Notes under the pieces: generated by a model | Seen by the model: only the letters and a program-made list of their open reading frames with translations | Told to the model about the DNA's origin: nothing | Database searches by the model: none | Made by a program: the position numbers and the translations under genes | Assembly: GCA_949825045.1 (NCBI GenBank) | Contig: OX463822.1 | Span: 501,001 to 565,000 of the forward strand | DNA: 64,000 bases | Origin: Argyresthia goedartella | Taxonomy: Eukaryota; Arthropoda; Insecta; Lepidoptera; Argyresthiidae | Reading direction: 5' to 3' | Shown: in pieces, positions 21,460 to 31,783 of the stretch | Layout of the letters: every line of letters starts with the position of its first letter | Numbering within the stretch: the stretch's first letter is position 1

Positions 21460-21985
21460 TTACAGTTTTATTGTCCGTGCCATTTGTCTGATATAGTCTA
21501 ATCTTTTTGGCAACTTCACACTGCGTTTTAAGATATTACTATATTTTTTGTAATATGTCTTTAATACTTTGCTATTGGTTTCATTTAAAATAATCCGAAG
21601 TATTCTCTTGTGCATGCACGCTTTTTTTAAACCTGTTGTTAACCATCCTTTTTTCTGTACATTTTTTATTTTTATTACTTGTTTTGGAATATGATTGTCT
21701 AAATGTTTGGTTATTATTGTATGAAATAGCTCATATCTTAGATTTGCGTTTTTGGTGTTGTGGAAAATTGTGTCCCAGTTTATTTCTTGTAAGGATTTTT
21801 TAAATGCTTGAATTTTACTATTTGAGAATATTCTCCTTTCAGTGTATAGGGTTTTATTTTTCTGGTCTTTAATATTTATATTTGCGTTTACTGATTTATG
21901 ATTGGACAGGCCATGATCCTCTACGTAGGACTTTTTTATGGTATTATTAACCGTTTTAGGCACGTTACACAAGTCTGGCGCTTTT
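21460..21985 (-). pseudogene. LINE-A EN-RT linker region, frame-shifted
   Basis: The frame MCNVPKTVNNTIKK..SNHKSV..KKGWLTTGLKKAC..RLDYIRQMART matches the end of the endonuclease and the linker upstream of RT in CR1/Jockey-like LINEs. A one-base shift near 21458-21470 breaks it from the RT frame (RQMAR|NKTVTMWKIIKNKTG). Confidence 0.65.
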
Positions 21986-21996
21986 AGTATATGTAT

Positions 21997-22496
21997 TAGG
22001 GATGCAACCGATACGATACCGATACCGATATATCGGCGATATTTCAGGTTTGCCGATATATCGGCATCGACGATATTTTTATGGCCGATACAACGATACT
22101 TTTCAAATTTCTCGCTTTAAAAATGTAATGTAAACGCACGTGTTGTCTTGTCTATTTCATTGCTAACGAAGCACGTTAAAAATGCAATCTAAACGCGCGT
22201 GTTTTTTCGTCTATTTCGTTGCAAACGAGGCACGAACTACGCTCGGGGAAACCCCGAGCTCTATTTTTAAACTAACATCTGATTAATGTTAATTTAAATT
22301 ACCTACTAAAACTGTACCAACCTGTCTATATTTTTATAGTACCTAATAAAAAAAAAACCTGACTTGTATTTTATCTATTTAACCTTCATTTTTAATTCAA
22401 TAAGCGTATCGGTATCGGTATCGGTATCGCCGATATTTTTATAAGCGTATCGGTATCAGTATCGTATCGGCAAAAAGGCGTATCGTTGCATCCCTA
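21997..22496. mobile_element. hAT-type MITE, 500 bp, 8-bp TSD
   Basis: Starts TAGGGATGCAACCGATACGA and ends with the reverse complement (gtatcgttgcatcccta). It is flanked by the direct repeat ATATGTAT at 21989-21996 and 22497-22504. The subterminal regions are runs of 'ccgatacgataccgatatcgg'-like short repeats. TIR and 8-bp TSD are diagnostic of hAT. No coding capacity. Inserted near the 5' end of LINE-A. Confidence 0.9.
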
Positions 22497-22520
22497 ATAT
22501 GTATACAGAATGACTTTTCT

Positions 22521-22910
22521 CAAATATGCTCGGAAATGTTCTATTTTGTTTGAAAAACGAACACGCGAAGAGCCTAATTTTTGTCGGTCCAAAATAAAAA
22601 GTTAAAACTCTTAATTATTATACTCCTCGGAATATATTATTCCTACCAAAATCCATTATTTCCCGCTGCGTGTTCTTTTTTAATAATCTGACTGTTTAAT
22701 ATTAATTATTCGGTAAGACTTGGGAAACTTTGCGTTGTTGTTGCCATGCAAACCGCGCTCGTTTTTCAAAAGAGTGCCTTTTTTTTTTCTTTTTAAATTA
22801 TCTATGGTGAGAAAGAAAATATTTCTAAGTAATTAAATATAAATAGGCCGCAATTAAAGTTGATAGTGCGTAAAATTATTTAATGAAAATATATTTTAAA
22901 TTCAACCAAA
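22521..22910. other. Unassigned, AT-rich; possible 5' flank of a Crypton-like element
   Basis: No ORF or repeat recognised. It lies immediately upstream of the MSSSDES start and could be that element's 5' end. Confidence 0.3.
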
Positions 22911-23110
22911 ATGAGTTCGAGTGATGAAAGTTGCTTAGAAAAATGATAGCACTCCGACTAATTTGACGGGCGGAAACGAAAGCAGCAATGCAAAACTTCC
23001 TGCCCGCTAAGTCAAGAGATAAATATAACCGAGTTTACGAGCAATTTTTGCAATGGAAGGCAACAAAAATGCAAACACATTTGTGTTATTTCCTCACGAT
23101 GTTTGAGAAA
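22911..23110 (+). pseudogene. Crypton-like tyrosine recombinase N-terminus remnant
   Basis: ATG at 22911 opens MSSSDESCLEK then stops. In a shifted frame from about 22982 the text reads NFLPAKSRDKYNRVYEQFLQWK. This resembles the N-terminal core-binding region of the Crypton/phage-integrase-like recombinases common in insects, which open with a Ser-rich start, then 'LP.KS...Y...Y..F..WK'. Downstream, where 'FSE..LLAYF' is expected, the sequence breaks into the 51-bp minisatellite. No catalytic residues remain. Confidence 0.45.
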
Positions 23111-23925
23111 AGCATCAAGCGTGCCGTGTGGCACCTCTCCGAGCGTCACTGTGACAATAAAAGCATCAAGCGTGCCGTGTGGCACCTCTCCGAGCGTCAC
23201 TGTGACAATAAAAGCATCAAGCGTGCCGTGTGGCACCTCTCCGAGCGTCACTGTGACAATAAAAGCATCAAGCGTGCCGTGTGGCACCTCTCCGAGCGTC
23301 ACTGTGACAATAAAAGCATCAAGCGTGCCGTGTGGCACCTCTCCGAGCGTCACTGTGACAATAAAAGCATCAAGCGTGCCGTGTGGCACCTCTCCGAGCG
23401 TCACTGTGACAATAAAAGCATCAAGCGTGCCGTGTGGCACCTCTCCGAGCGTCACTGTGACAATAAAAGCATCAAGCGTGCCGTGTGGCACCTCTCCGAG
23501 CGTCACTGTGACAATAAAAGCATCAAGCGTGCCGTGTGGCACCTCTCCGAGCGTCACTGTGACAATAAAAGCATCAAGCGTGCCGTGTGGCACCTCTCCG
23601 AGCGTCACTGTGACAATAAAAGCATCAAGCGTGCCGTGTGGCACCTCTCCGAGCGTCACTGTGACAATAAAAGCATCAAGCGTGCCGTGTGGCACCTCTC
23701 CGAGCGTCACTGTGACAATAAAAGCATCAAGCGCGCCGTGTGGCACCTCTCCGAGCGTCACTGACAATAAAAGCATCAAGCGTGCCGTGTGGCACCTCTC
23801 CGAGCGTCACTGTGACAATAAAAGCATCAAGCGTGCCGTGTGGCACCTCTCCGAGCGTCACTGTGACAATAAAAGCATCAAGCGTGCCGTGTGGCACCTC
23901 TCCGAGCGTCACTGTGACAATAAAA
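23111..23925 (+). repeat. 51-bp minisatellite, 16 nearly identical units
   Basis: Units begin AGCATCAAGCGTGCCGTGTG at 23111, 23162, 23213, 23264, 23315, 23366, 23417, 23468, 23519, 23570, 23621, 23672, 23723, 23772, 23823 and 23874. Only unit 13 differs clearly (T to C and loss of TG in 'cactgtgac'). Each unit holds GTGCCgtgtGGCAC and GTCACtGTGAC inverted repeats. 51 is 17 codons and stop-free in several frames, so ORFs over 250 codons appear on both strands (for example KSIKRAVWHLSERHCDN repeated). I regard these as by-products of the period. Confidence 0.95.
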
Positions 23926-24723
23926 AGTGACCCGTGCGCGCTCTCCATTAGCATCCTTCAAGATCCTCTCTCGTAGATCAAATGAACGACCACCTTATAC
24001 CTGTAGGTATGTAGTGTAGTGCATGCGGGCTGAACGAGTGAGCATTACCTGCTCCTCAACCACTAACGCTTACCCCAATGCGTTACTTGAATCGTAGTGA
24101 TGATGATCACCATGAATGACATTGGAAAAAGGTTGAATTATGAATGAATTGCTAGTACAATTCATTCATAATCGCTTCGCTTGTTTTGGTCATGTTATTG
24201 CTAGGCCAAATCACTAACTGTGCGGCATCGCATCGTAAAAATCTACGACACATCGACTTTAGAAATGTGGTAAACCGCAGATGTTTGCGTTGCGAGGCCG
24301 CACCGCAGTGATGTGGCCTGGGCCTTAGCGACAAGGTCTATAATATCTATAAATGTAGACAGAAGATAGTATTGCAATATGGTGTATTAAAACAAAACAT
24401 CAGTTAATGCACAATTGTATGTATTTATTAATTAAATAGGTACTTACTCTCATATACATTCGTTTCTACCGCGAACAAAGCCACACGTATGAAATTTTTT
24501 GCTTCATTCATCCGAGTGCAGGAGTCTGTAACATGGTTTGCAGATGTTGGCATCCAGTAGAACCTACAAAAATTAAATGTAGCTAGGTATTTTGCATGAT
24601 GACAAAGAATTCGCTACAAGCAACCTGTTAACAATATCTTTTTCTCATGTTGCTGAGACGACATTTTAGTTGCAAATAACCTGTATTGATATTTTGAGGA
24701 AAATATTTGGTTTTTTGATGATA
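23926..24723. other. Unassigned intronic sequence
   Basis: No recognised repeat or coding region between the 51-bp array and the pogo element. Confidence 0.4.
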
Positions 24724-25450
24724 CAGTGGACCCCCGATAATCCGGCCCCTGTCTAATCCGGCGCCACCTGTAATCCGACATGACAGAATTATGTTTGACA
24801 ATCTTTGCTAATATGTATGTATAGATCACGCAAGTTTGAACAGGTCACAACTCGTACGCGCCACCGCTATTGTGCTCGACGCGTATGCATTGTTTTACTT
24901 AGTTTGAATTACAAGACGCAGTTAACGCGTTTGAGCTAGGTTTACAATGGGCTGAAGAGAATGGTACATCCTACAACGAACTTTTACTTTTGAGAAGACT
25001 GAGGGACAAAGCTCTGATCTCGCGTTATAACAACCTTAAACAAAACAAAATTGATGAATATTTCAAAGCTTCATAATTTGATATATGTAGTATTCACTAG
25101 GTACATGATTTTGATTAATAATTCTTGATTATTTTGGTAGATATGTATGTATGTGCATTTATGCTTATTTTTATAATAAAACGTAAGCTCTAAATTGTTA
25201 TTTAATTTACTAAATTCGACTTACATAAATTAAGTCTGATTTGTACTTCAAAGTATGTACATATGTATGTACATATGTACGTATAATATATTGACTCTCG
25301 TCATTAGATATGTAATTTGTCGGATTACAAGGTACTCTTTCGTAAAAAAATCCGGACTATAGGGGTCTTAGGCAGTGCTCTATAATCCGACAAATTCGAT
25401 AGTCCGACACTGCCCTGCATAATGTTTGCCGGATTACCGGGGGTCCACTG
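24724..25450 (+). mobile_element. Pogo/Tigger-type transposon, internally deleted, 727 bp
   Basis: Ends CAGTGGACCCCCGATAATCC and its near-exact reverse complement (ggattaccgggggtccactg), with TA at 24722-24723 and 25451-25452. These termini are of the Tigger/pogo type of the Tc1-mariner superfamily. The interior keeps the 3' end of a transposase (24906-25076) and further 'ccggac/ccgaca' subterminal repeats. Only a deleted copy. Confidence 0.85.
24906..25076 (+). pseudogene. Pogo/Tigger transposase C-terminal end
   Basis: 57 codons ending in TAA: ELQDAVNAFELGLQWAEEN, then LLLLRRLRDKALISRYNNLKQNKIDEYFKAS. The pattern 'A...l...E........l..lR.lR..a......KQ.kI..yF' is the extreme C-terminus of pogo/Tigger/jerky-type transposases. 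Placed between matching TIRs, this supports the family call. DNA-binding and catalytic domains are deleted. Confidence 0.6.
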
Positions 25451-25909
25451 TATTACTGAATCACTGCCCTAAATAAATATATATCCTCTAAACAGCACCA
25501 GTGCTGCGACCTATCAAGCAAAGAGGTCAAGCATGATAGTGATTTTTTATCTTCTGCTGCCTAATTAGTTTTTAACACTTGACTTACCATGAATGTTGGC
25601 CACCGTGCCAAGATAGCGAGAAACAGACGAAGAAAAGATGACGTGATGTGCCTCCGCAATCGTTTCGTTGCTACACACAGTAAATGCACCTCATGCTGAA
25701 TCAAGGCGTGGTTGATGAGTCAAGCAAGTTGCGCTAGCAAGTAATCAAGTCCAAGTAGAATAGCGAAACCTCAACAGGCTCACATGATTAGTCCGGTAAA
25801 CAAGCAAGGGTCAAAAGCTAGGTAGTTAGGCGCAGAAATCCAAAGAAAAGCATAACGCACGAGCGACAGTGACCTACAAAACGACGTCTGAGTGAAATAG
25901 TATTAAAAA
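25451..25909. other. Unassigned intronic sequence
   Basis: No features recognised. Confidence 0.35.
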
Positions 25910-26045
25910 CCATAGAGTAGAAATTATTGTGGTCCAAATTGTGTGAAGTTCAAGCTCACGCTAAGCCGCTAACACGGTTTCACAATTTCGGACCGCAGGA
26001 TCCTGACGCCGATTCTCTCACGCCACTTAGCAAGCTTTTTGGAAG
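25910..26045 (+). repeat. Repeat D, copy 1
   Basis: 'ccatagagtagaaattattg', 'gtgtgaagttcaagctc' and 'cgctaag', then 'ttcggaccgcagg' and 'gattctctcacg' recur in order at 55228-55420. Non-coding interspersed repeat of unknown class. This copy lacks the palindrome found in copy 2. Confidence 0.55.
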
Positions 26046-27059
26046 CTTTGTTTTTGACAGTAACTGTCATCGTTTTGTTATTGCAAACTCGTGCTATGAC
26101 CCACCTCTAGCTCTGACTGACGACGGCAAAAATCACGGAATCCTAGCAAATAAACTAACAACTTTTAATTATTTAATTTATTCATACAAGTTCTACAATA
26201 GTGACGCAGTAATTTATGTATTATTATTTAAATGCTATTGGATTGTGAGAAGTCCTTGTGCATTGCTGATGCAGTCGTTTAGCCATATCCTTTAGCAGGT
26301 TATTTTTAGGAATACTACTCCGTTTCGTAAAGCCTTGAGCTTTTCGGTCGAGAAGGAAACTTTTTCGAGTTTATGGAGTAATTCATTATTTAACCAGTGA
26401 ATGAATTATTTATTATTAACAAATATATTTAATTTTTAAGAACACTAGTGAAAGTAGGTTTGGTTAGAAATCAAAGTGTAGAGTATATGTCACTTGCTTA
26501 CATGTTAAGTATACAGAGGATGACATTTAATTAGCTAACCATATTTTGGGGAATGATAGTAGGTACCCATCAATATGAACAACTTTCCCCAAGAAACAAA
26601 TGGTCGCAAAGGAAAAAAAATATTCGTCCTTCAGGACATTGACCCGATCAGCTAATAACAGGTCACTATGGGAGACCCAATTTTTGACACATGTTTTAAG
26701 ATATCATTTATCGCTAGTATTGTGGATTTGATTTGTTCTGAAAGCATTTTGTTCCTCTACCCAGATGTTATTCATTTCAAGAAAATCATGTTACGAATAG
26801 CCCTTTCAAAAATCTTGAATGAGAGCTTCGGATCGGTACTCAGTAACATCTTTCTTATCTCCAGAATTATGAATATACTTTATGATGGAAGTTTTAAGTT
26901 TATACGATTATATTCTTCGCCCAAAATATAAACTTATGATGACAAAAGAGGAGCAAGTTTTTAGTATTTTAGTACCTACTGACGCGGCGTCATGTACTAC
27001 ACTAATAGTAACATAATATAGCGTCACGCTCACGTCACGCCTTATCCAATACTCCATTT
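26046..27059. other. Unassigned intronic sequence
   Basis: One ORF at 26668-26931 (87 codons) has no recognisable domain and normal intronic base composition; it is not called a gene. Confidence 0.35.
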
Positions 27060-27290
27060 TGCGTAACAGGGGTTAGCCCATCGCCGCAGCTATTAAGTGA
27101 TGAAGGTTTCCTCACGATGTTTTCCATCACCGTTAGAACATCCATATAATGTTCTTAAGATTAATTAATTATCTCATTGGTACATGGTCAGGTATCGGAC
27201 GTGCATCTCCTGGGTGAGAAGCGATCGTGAAGCCCATTCTATTTGCGGATTATTTTTCATAATGTTCTTCCCACTCGCACCCTCACGCCC
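27060..27290 (+). repeat. Lepidopteran interspersed repeat fragment
   Basis: 'gtttcctcacgatgttttcc' with 'atcaccgttagaacat' is a wording found very often in moth and butterfly genomes. It is preceded by 'gttagcccatcgccgcagct', shared with about 5340. The class (SINE or LINE 3' end) cannot be decided here. Confidence 0.4.
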
Positions 27291-27409
27291 TGAACTTTGT
27301 CGGATTAATAAGTGAAACTATTTTATGTGAAACATTTTGTGTGCAATAGAAAAATTGTGAATTATTATAAAAACAAATAAGTAAGCCGACTTTTCTTTTC
27401 TTTTAATAC

Positions 27410-27490
27410 CATACACAAACTTAAACCTGGATACCTGGAGCGTGAAAGTAGCCGCGCCGCAATAATAACTTTGAAACCCCATTTACAAAA
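27410..27490 (-). repeat. Repeat R1 fragment
   Basis: 'ataccatacacaaacttaaa', 'gtgaaagtagccgc' and 'aataactttg' match the interior of repeat R1 at 49260-49350 and 57300-57365. Terminal parts are missing. Confidence 0.45.
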
Positions 27491-27509
27491 AAATAAACAT
27501 AATTAATAA

Positions 27510-27905
27510 TTCTTTATTGCACACAAATATTTCAGAAGTTACACAAAGGAAAATGCATGTACAAAGGCGAGCTTATCTATAAAAAGAGATTTATTCCAGA
27601 AAACCAAGACATTATACGAAATAGTATCATAAAAGGGTAGGCAGTGCACAATAAATGGTATCAATAAAATGCCTAAGAACACATTAAATACCTGTAAAAT
27701 ATAGACAGTAAATACTAAAATGACCGATATATACTTCATAAACTTACATATAATAATATAAATACAATAACTTTTACGCAAGAGAGAGGTAGTGCTCTTT
27801 AATATGTTTTTTAAAAGAGAAAATTGTGGGACTGTCTCTTATAGTGCAAGGAATTGCGTTCCAGAGTCGGATAAAACTGAATACACAAATAAAAACCATA
27901 TAATC
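27510..27905 (-). pseudogene. LINE C-terminal tail and 3' UTR (minus)
   Basis: On the - strand, near 27880-27780: RLWNAIPCTIRDSPTIFSFK then KHIKEHYLS, the conserved 'WNxLP...SFKxxLxxHL' tail of CR1-like LINE RT proteins. It is followed by about 270 bp of AT-rich 3' UTR ending at about 27510 (ttctttattgcaca on +, i.e. a poly-A-like end on -). Confidence 0.6.
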
Positions 27906-28728
27906 ATCAAACCTGCTCACAGAATGTCACGAGAATCGGTTGAGAAATGCGCCCTTTAGGACAAACAGCCGGAATCCACACGAAATATGAAAGCTAGCGG
28001 CCTCAAGTATTACTTTATGATTACGGTAAATTTCATTTATAATGAATGTTTTTTTTTTCTGTTTTGTTGTAAGTTCTGTATCATTGTCCAAGTAGCTTCC
28101 TATTTTTTTTTACTGTTCTTTATGTAATGTATGTTTTGATATTTTTAAGTTAAAGTAAGTATTTTTCTAAATCGTCTAGAAAATATATTTTACGATATTT
28201 CCAGAGTAGTTCACGTTGTTTTCTAGAGCAAGTTTCTTTTGAGAGTTTCCTTTTGAGAGAGAACCAATCAGTAATAAAAGATATTAAAATATTGTATAGT
28301 GTAATACGATAGATTACTAACATAGGTTATATTTATAGGATAGGTTTAAACTATTACTAACAAGTCTAATCCAGTTTGATTTATTAGTTGATCACTAGGC
28401 TGACCCACGAGATCCATTATTGAGATAATATGAGAGAGATCTGAACTTCTCCAATGACCCTACAAAGTAGTACCCAATGTAGGTAGATTAGATACAGATT
28501 ACTATCTGTAGATTAGGTAATTAACTATTTATAAAGGAATAATTAGTTCTAGTGAGGAGGATGCTTGTGTACTTAAGTACCATCAAATCAAGGTGTATAA
28601 GTGGTGGTTTATTTAAGTTAAGAAATCAGAGAGATATGAGATTCCTCAGTGCCTGAACATGAGCACTACATACATGTGTACCTATATCTAGATTTTGCCA
28701 CGCCGGCCGCTGCAAACCTAGTAGTTCA
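27906..28728. other. Unassigned intronic sequence
   Basis: AT-rich; nothing recognised. Confidence 0.35.
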
Positions 28729-29043
28729 ATGTCCCGCTGGCGACATTTAAGTCCGGATTCTCAGTGTGATGCTATCTCATCAACCAGCTCTGCCGTAGTC
28801 TGTAGCGAACCGATATCTCCTGCACTAAAACTGGAAGAAGATAAACACATAACATATATTTTCTCTGATAAGATTAGGCTTAGGTGCGATGCAGCTATTG
28901 AGAGTTTGGAGCAACGAGTGGTTAATATCTATATGCCAGGTATTTCATACACACAATTGGTACAAGGCGTTATGAATGGTAGTTTGAGTGAATGCAGTAC
29001 CATGATTTTATTGGTGGGAAATAGCATAGGGTTAAACAAGTAG
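28729..29043 (+). CDS. Unrecognised ORF, possibly decayed retroelement ORF1-type protein
   Basis: 104 codons. The stretch VVNIYMPGISYTQLVQGVMN followed by CSTMILLVGNSIGLNK recalls SGNH-hydrolase-like segments found in some insect retroelement ORF1 proteins ('..YPGA....TLVLLxGxN'), and weak in-frame text (SSKGRNIYTSRLNQL near 29120-29165) continues the idea. The similarity is my impression from pattern only. It could equally be a chance ORF in intron 1. Confidence 0.25.
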   Translation: MSRWRHLSPDSQCDAISSTSSAVVCSEPISPALKLEEDKHITYIFSDKIRLRCDAAIESLEQRVVNIYMPGISYTQLVQGVMNGSLSECSTMILLVGNSIGLNK

Positions 29044-31130
29044 ACCTAAGTAACTGTTTAGATTCGTTGAACAAACTTGCTGTAATAAGATAGTATTTTG
29101 TGCATTTCCTTATATAGTTCAATCTTCAAAAGGACGCAACATCTACACAAGTAGACTGAATCAACTTCAATGACAATAATGTTTATCTTGACATCTATAT
29201 ATTTATTTTTGACTTTATGCAGACAAAAGATAGCCTTAGTCTAGCTAAAAACAACTTGCTAAGTATTTTGATTTATTTTTGGAAAATAAATGCGAAAAAG
29301 CTCTTTATCACTAGATTGTTGCTTGTTCCTGATTATATTTTTTTGCATCTTCACATACATTATGTGCTACAACGCAACTCTCACTGTCTTGCTCTTGAAT
29401 GACAGCCTCTACAGATTCTGTCTAGGTGGACTTATTAGTACCTGTTGCGTGTTTCACTATTTCATTATATTCTGAAAACTTTGTCTATATTCTTATATCT
29501 CCCGCACAGTGGGACGGGTTTCAAAATTGCGGACTTACGTTTTTTTGTTACATATCATTATTTTATTTATGGTAATATGTTGTCAGAGCACTTTTTGTTG
29601 TAAATGTTATAATTTGCAATAAAAATGCTTTAAGATAGGGCAGCAGAGTACCAATGAAATGAAACATTGTCCTGCCCTATAGTTGATGGACATTATATAA
29701 CATGTCCGGGCGATTAGATTATTCTAAGAGTTGTTATCACACCGCCGTCTCATTTTGGGCATTATTCAAACTGCGCGGACATTGTTATAATAACCGATTA
29801 ATTACATGGTCCATAGCATATAAAATGCAAGAAAAACTACTACCGCTTCGGAAAGTGTTGCGGCAGCGGAGAAGAAGCAGGTTAGGTACCTAAAAAGAGT
29901 AGAAAAGTTGGTAGAAATGAAACAAGTGTTGCTAGCTTTAAAAAACAGTCTTTACCCAAAAGATTATTTTATGAGTGACTGAAATAGGTCGCTGTTTGAA
30001 CCTTATGCCATGGTAATTAAATTTAAAATTTATAACGGAAAAGAATGAAAGCAATGTTGACTGACAGCTACCTCCGCAGGTTTCAGGCACGGCACCAAAA
30101 AGAGGCGGTTATAGGATGAAGTAGGGACGATCCATATCAAAGAGACGGAAAGTCGACCCTTAAAGACGATCTGGCAACAACATACTCTCTGTCGTAGTTT
30201 TGAAAGTGGGGAATTGTGATATGAGTCTGGCAACCAGATATATTTTTTTTTTTGATAGGTGTGCACTACAGCCAACTTAACCGCGAAGGGAAGATTTATC
30301 TGGAATGCACTCTGCCGGTAAACTGGCTTAACCAACAACCAATTTGACTGCGTTCACGACAACTGCATAGGCATTAGCCTACTGATGTTGCTTAGGTAGG
30401 TCAATTAAGTACCAGCTAGTAGCACAGACTTGAATATAGTTAGTTATTTTATAACTGGTTGGTCCGTCATCGTCATATGACAGATTTTAGGATGATATTT
30501 TTAGGCATTATAAAACCAGCTGATACCACAGCCATTTCTCTAGTTTTTGCTCGCTAAGTAGTTAGGTATTCAATATTAAAGTTTGCAAGTCAAAGTTCAT
30601 CGCGTCCAAAGTCTGTCCTTTCTTCCGGCCGTGCGTGACACACACATTTTTAAAACTGGTTTCCCTTTCCCTTTTTATTCCAGTATGTACTCATACGTGT
30701 AAGGTTTAAAGATTGAGCGCAGAGTTCAATGTTCATACCAACCTATTTTAATGCGTTCGTTTACTAATATAAATACCAAGTTAACTTATACGGAAAGGAA
30801 TACCGAGTCAAGGTAACAATCACGTTCTCGCGAACGCTGGACCTGCGTGACTAATGTCGAATAATTCCGTTGTTATTCTTCCTATTTAGTATCTTGCTTG
30901 ACAGCTAATTACCAAGATACGTAATAGGTACATCATGATTGCTTACCGTGCGCGCATTTCTTTATCTGCATTGAATTCCTCTCCTCGTCGTGACCAAATC
31001 AATACGGTTGTGGAAATTAATTTATGCCCCGTGAGCGTATCGATTTCGTCTCCTCGTATTGATGAAAGCAATACGGTTATGGGCATTTTTTGTATTAAAA
31101 AGAAACTCCCATAACTAGTAATCTCACCAC
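29044..31130. other. Unassigned intronic sequence
   Basis: Several ORFs of 60-102 codons have no family signature. A short inverted repeat 'atagggcag...ctgccctat' spans 29633-29682. A weak 45-bp direct duplication containing 'tcaatacggtt' sits at about 30974-31018 and 31046-31088. Confidence 0.35.
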
Positions 31131-31167
31131 GAGACATAGAGTAGGTACACTGCCTACTCTATGTCTC
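31131..31167. repeat. Perfect 15-bp-arm hairpin
   Basis: GAGACATAGAGTAGG at 31131-31145 and its exact reverse complement at 31153-31167, with a 7-nt loop. Nothing else in the neighbourhood explains it. Confidence 0.9.
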
Positions 31168-31231
31168 GAGGTGGTTAGAACGCTATTCATTTTCAGCTAA
31201 CTAGCGCCACCAATGATACATTACATTACAT

Positions 31232-31395
31232 TGTTTGTCAAGGACATTGGGCGACGCTTGAGGGACCGAGGTTTTGACAATCGTTCCGGAGCGTTCCTGA
31301 TCCAAAGGATCTCACTCGCCGTGCAGCGCGGTAATGCTGCCAGTGTGTTGGGTACCTTTGGGTCGGGCATGTCCTGGGGCGGTTTATTTTTTTAG
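31232..31395 (+). pseudogene. Retroelement ORF C-terminal tail (Q-tail copy)
   Basis: Reads VKDIGRRLRDRGFDNRSGAF, LIQRISLAVQRGNAASVLGT, FGSGMSWGGLFF then stop. It is the same tail as at 10159-10256 and 62266-62432. An AT-rich 3' tail follows to about 31520. Severely 5'-truncated copy. Confidence 0.6.
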
Positions 31396-31783
31396 TATTT
31401 TGTTTTTTATTATGTTCAGTTTTTGTGTGTGTGTAGTTTTTAATTATTTGGTAATTTTAATTTCTTAGCTTATTGACGACGCACTTTGCAGATTTTTGCA
31501 AAATAAAATATTAATGTATCATCTAATCTATGTTACTAGTAGGATTCGAGACTATCCCGCAATTTTAGGGGGATATAAAAATAAATAACAAATAAATATT
31601 TAAAAAAATACATATTTATTCAAAAGAAATACACACCTTTTGGAAATAAATAAAGAAAAATAAATTGAATAATTACAATGCACAAAATCAACGATATTTA
31701 CAAAATTATAACTGTAACATTTCATTAAATAATTGATGCAAAACTACACTAAATCGATTTATTTACACATAACAATACAAAAG
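31396..31783. other. Retroelement tail then 3' flank of the RAG1-like gene
   Basis: AT-rich, no ORF. On the - strand this region would hold the 3' UTR of the RAG1-like transposase. I looked for a CAC-type (CACAGTG/CACWATG) terminal repeat and found none that I could support. Confidence 0.35.

Larger units (their letters stand above)
13917..22520 (-). mobile_element. LINE-A (CR1/Jockey-like), split by LINE-B and a hAT MITE
   Basis: A - strand non-LTR element. Its 3' end is at about 13917 with a (TTTGA)n-like tail, its RT tail at 14106-14748, then a 5.6-kb foreign block (14763-20357), then the RT palm and upstream linker at 20358-21985. The flanks of the foreign block share the 14-bp direct repeat ATCTTTAATGGTGG (14749-14762 and 20358-20371), and the protein frame resumes across it. 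The text continues on the far side of the hAT MITE (21997-22496) to about 22515. Dead copy: frameshift near 21458 and a lost catalytic motif. Confidence 0.8.

Noticed and set aside
22988..23976. ORFs of 255-275 codons on both strands over the 51-bp array
   Set aside because: 51 is divisible by 3 and the unit lacks stops in several frames, so all are open at once. No start context or non-repetitive domain supports a gene.
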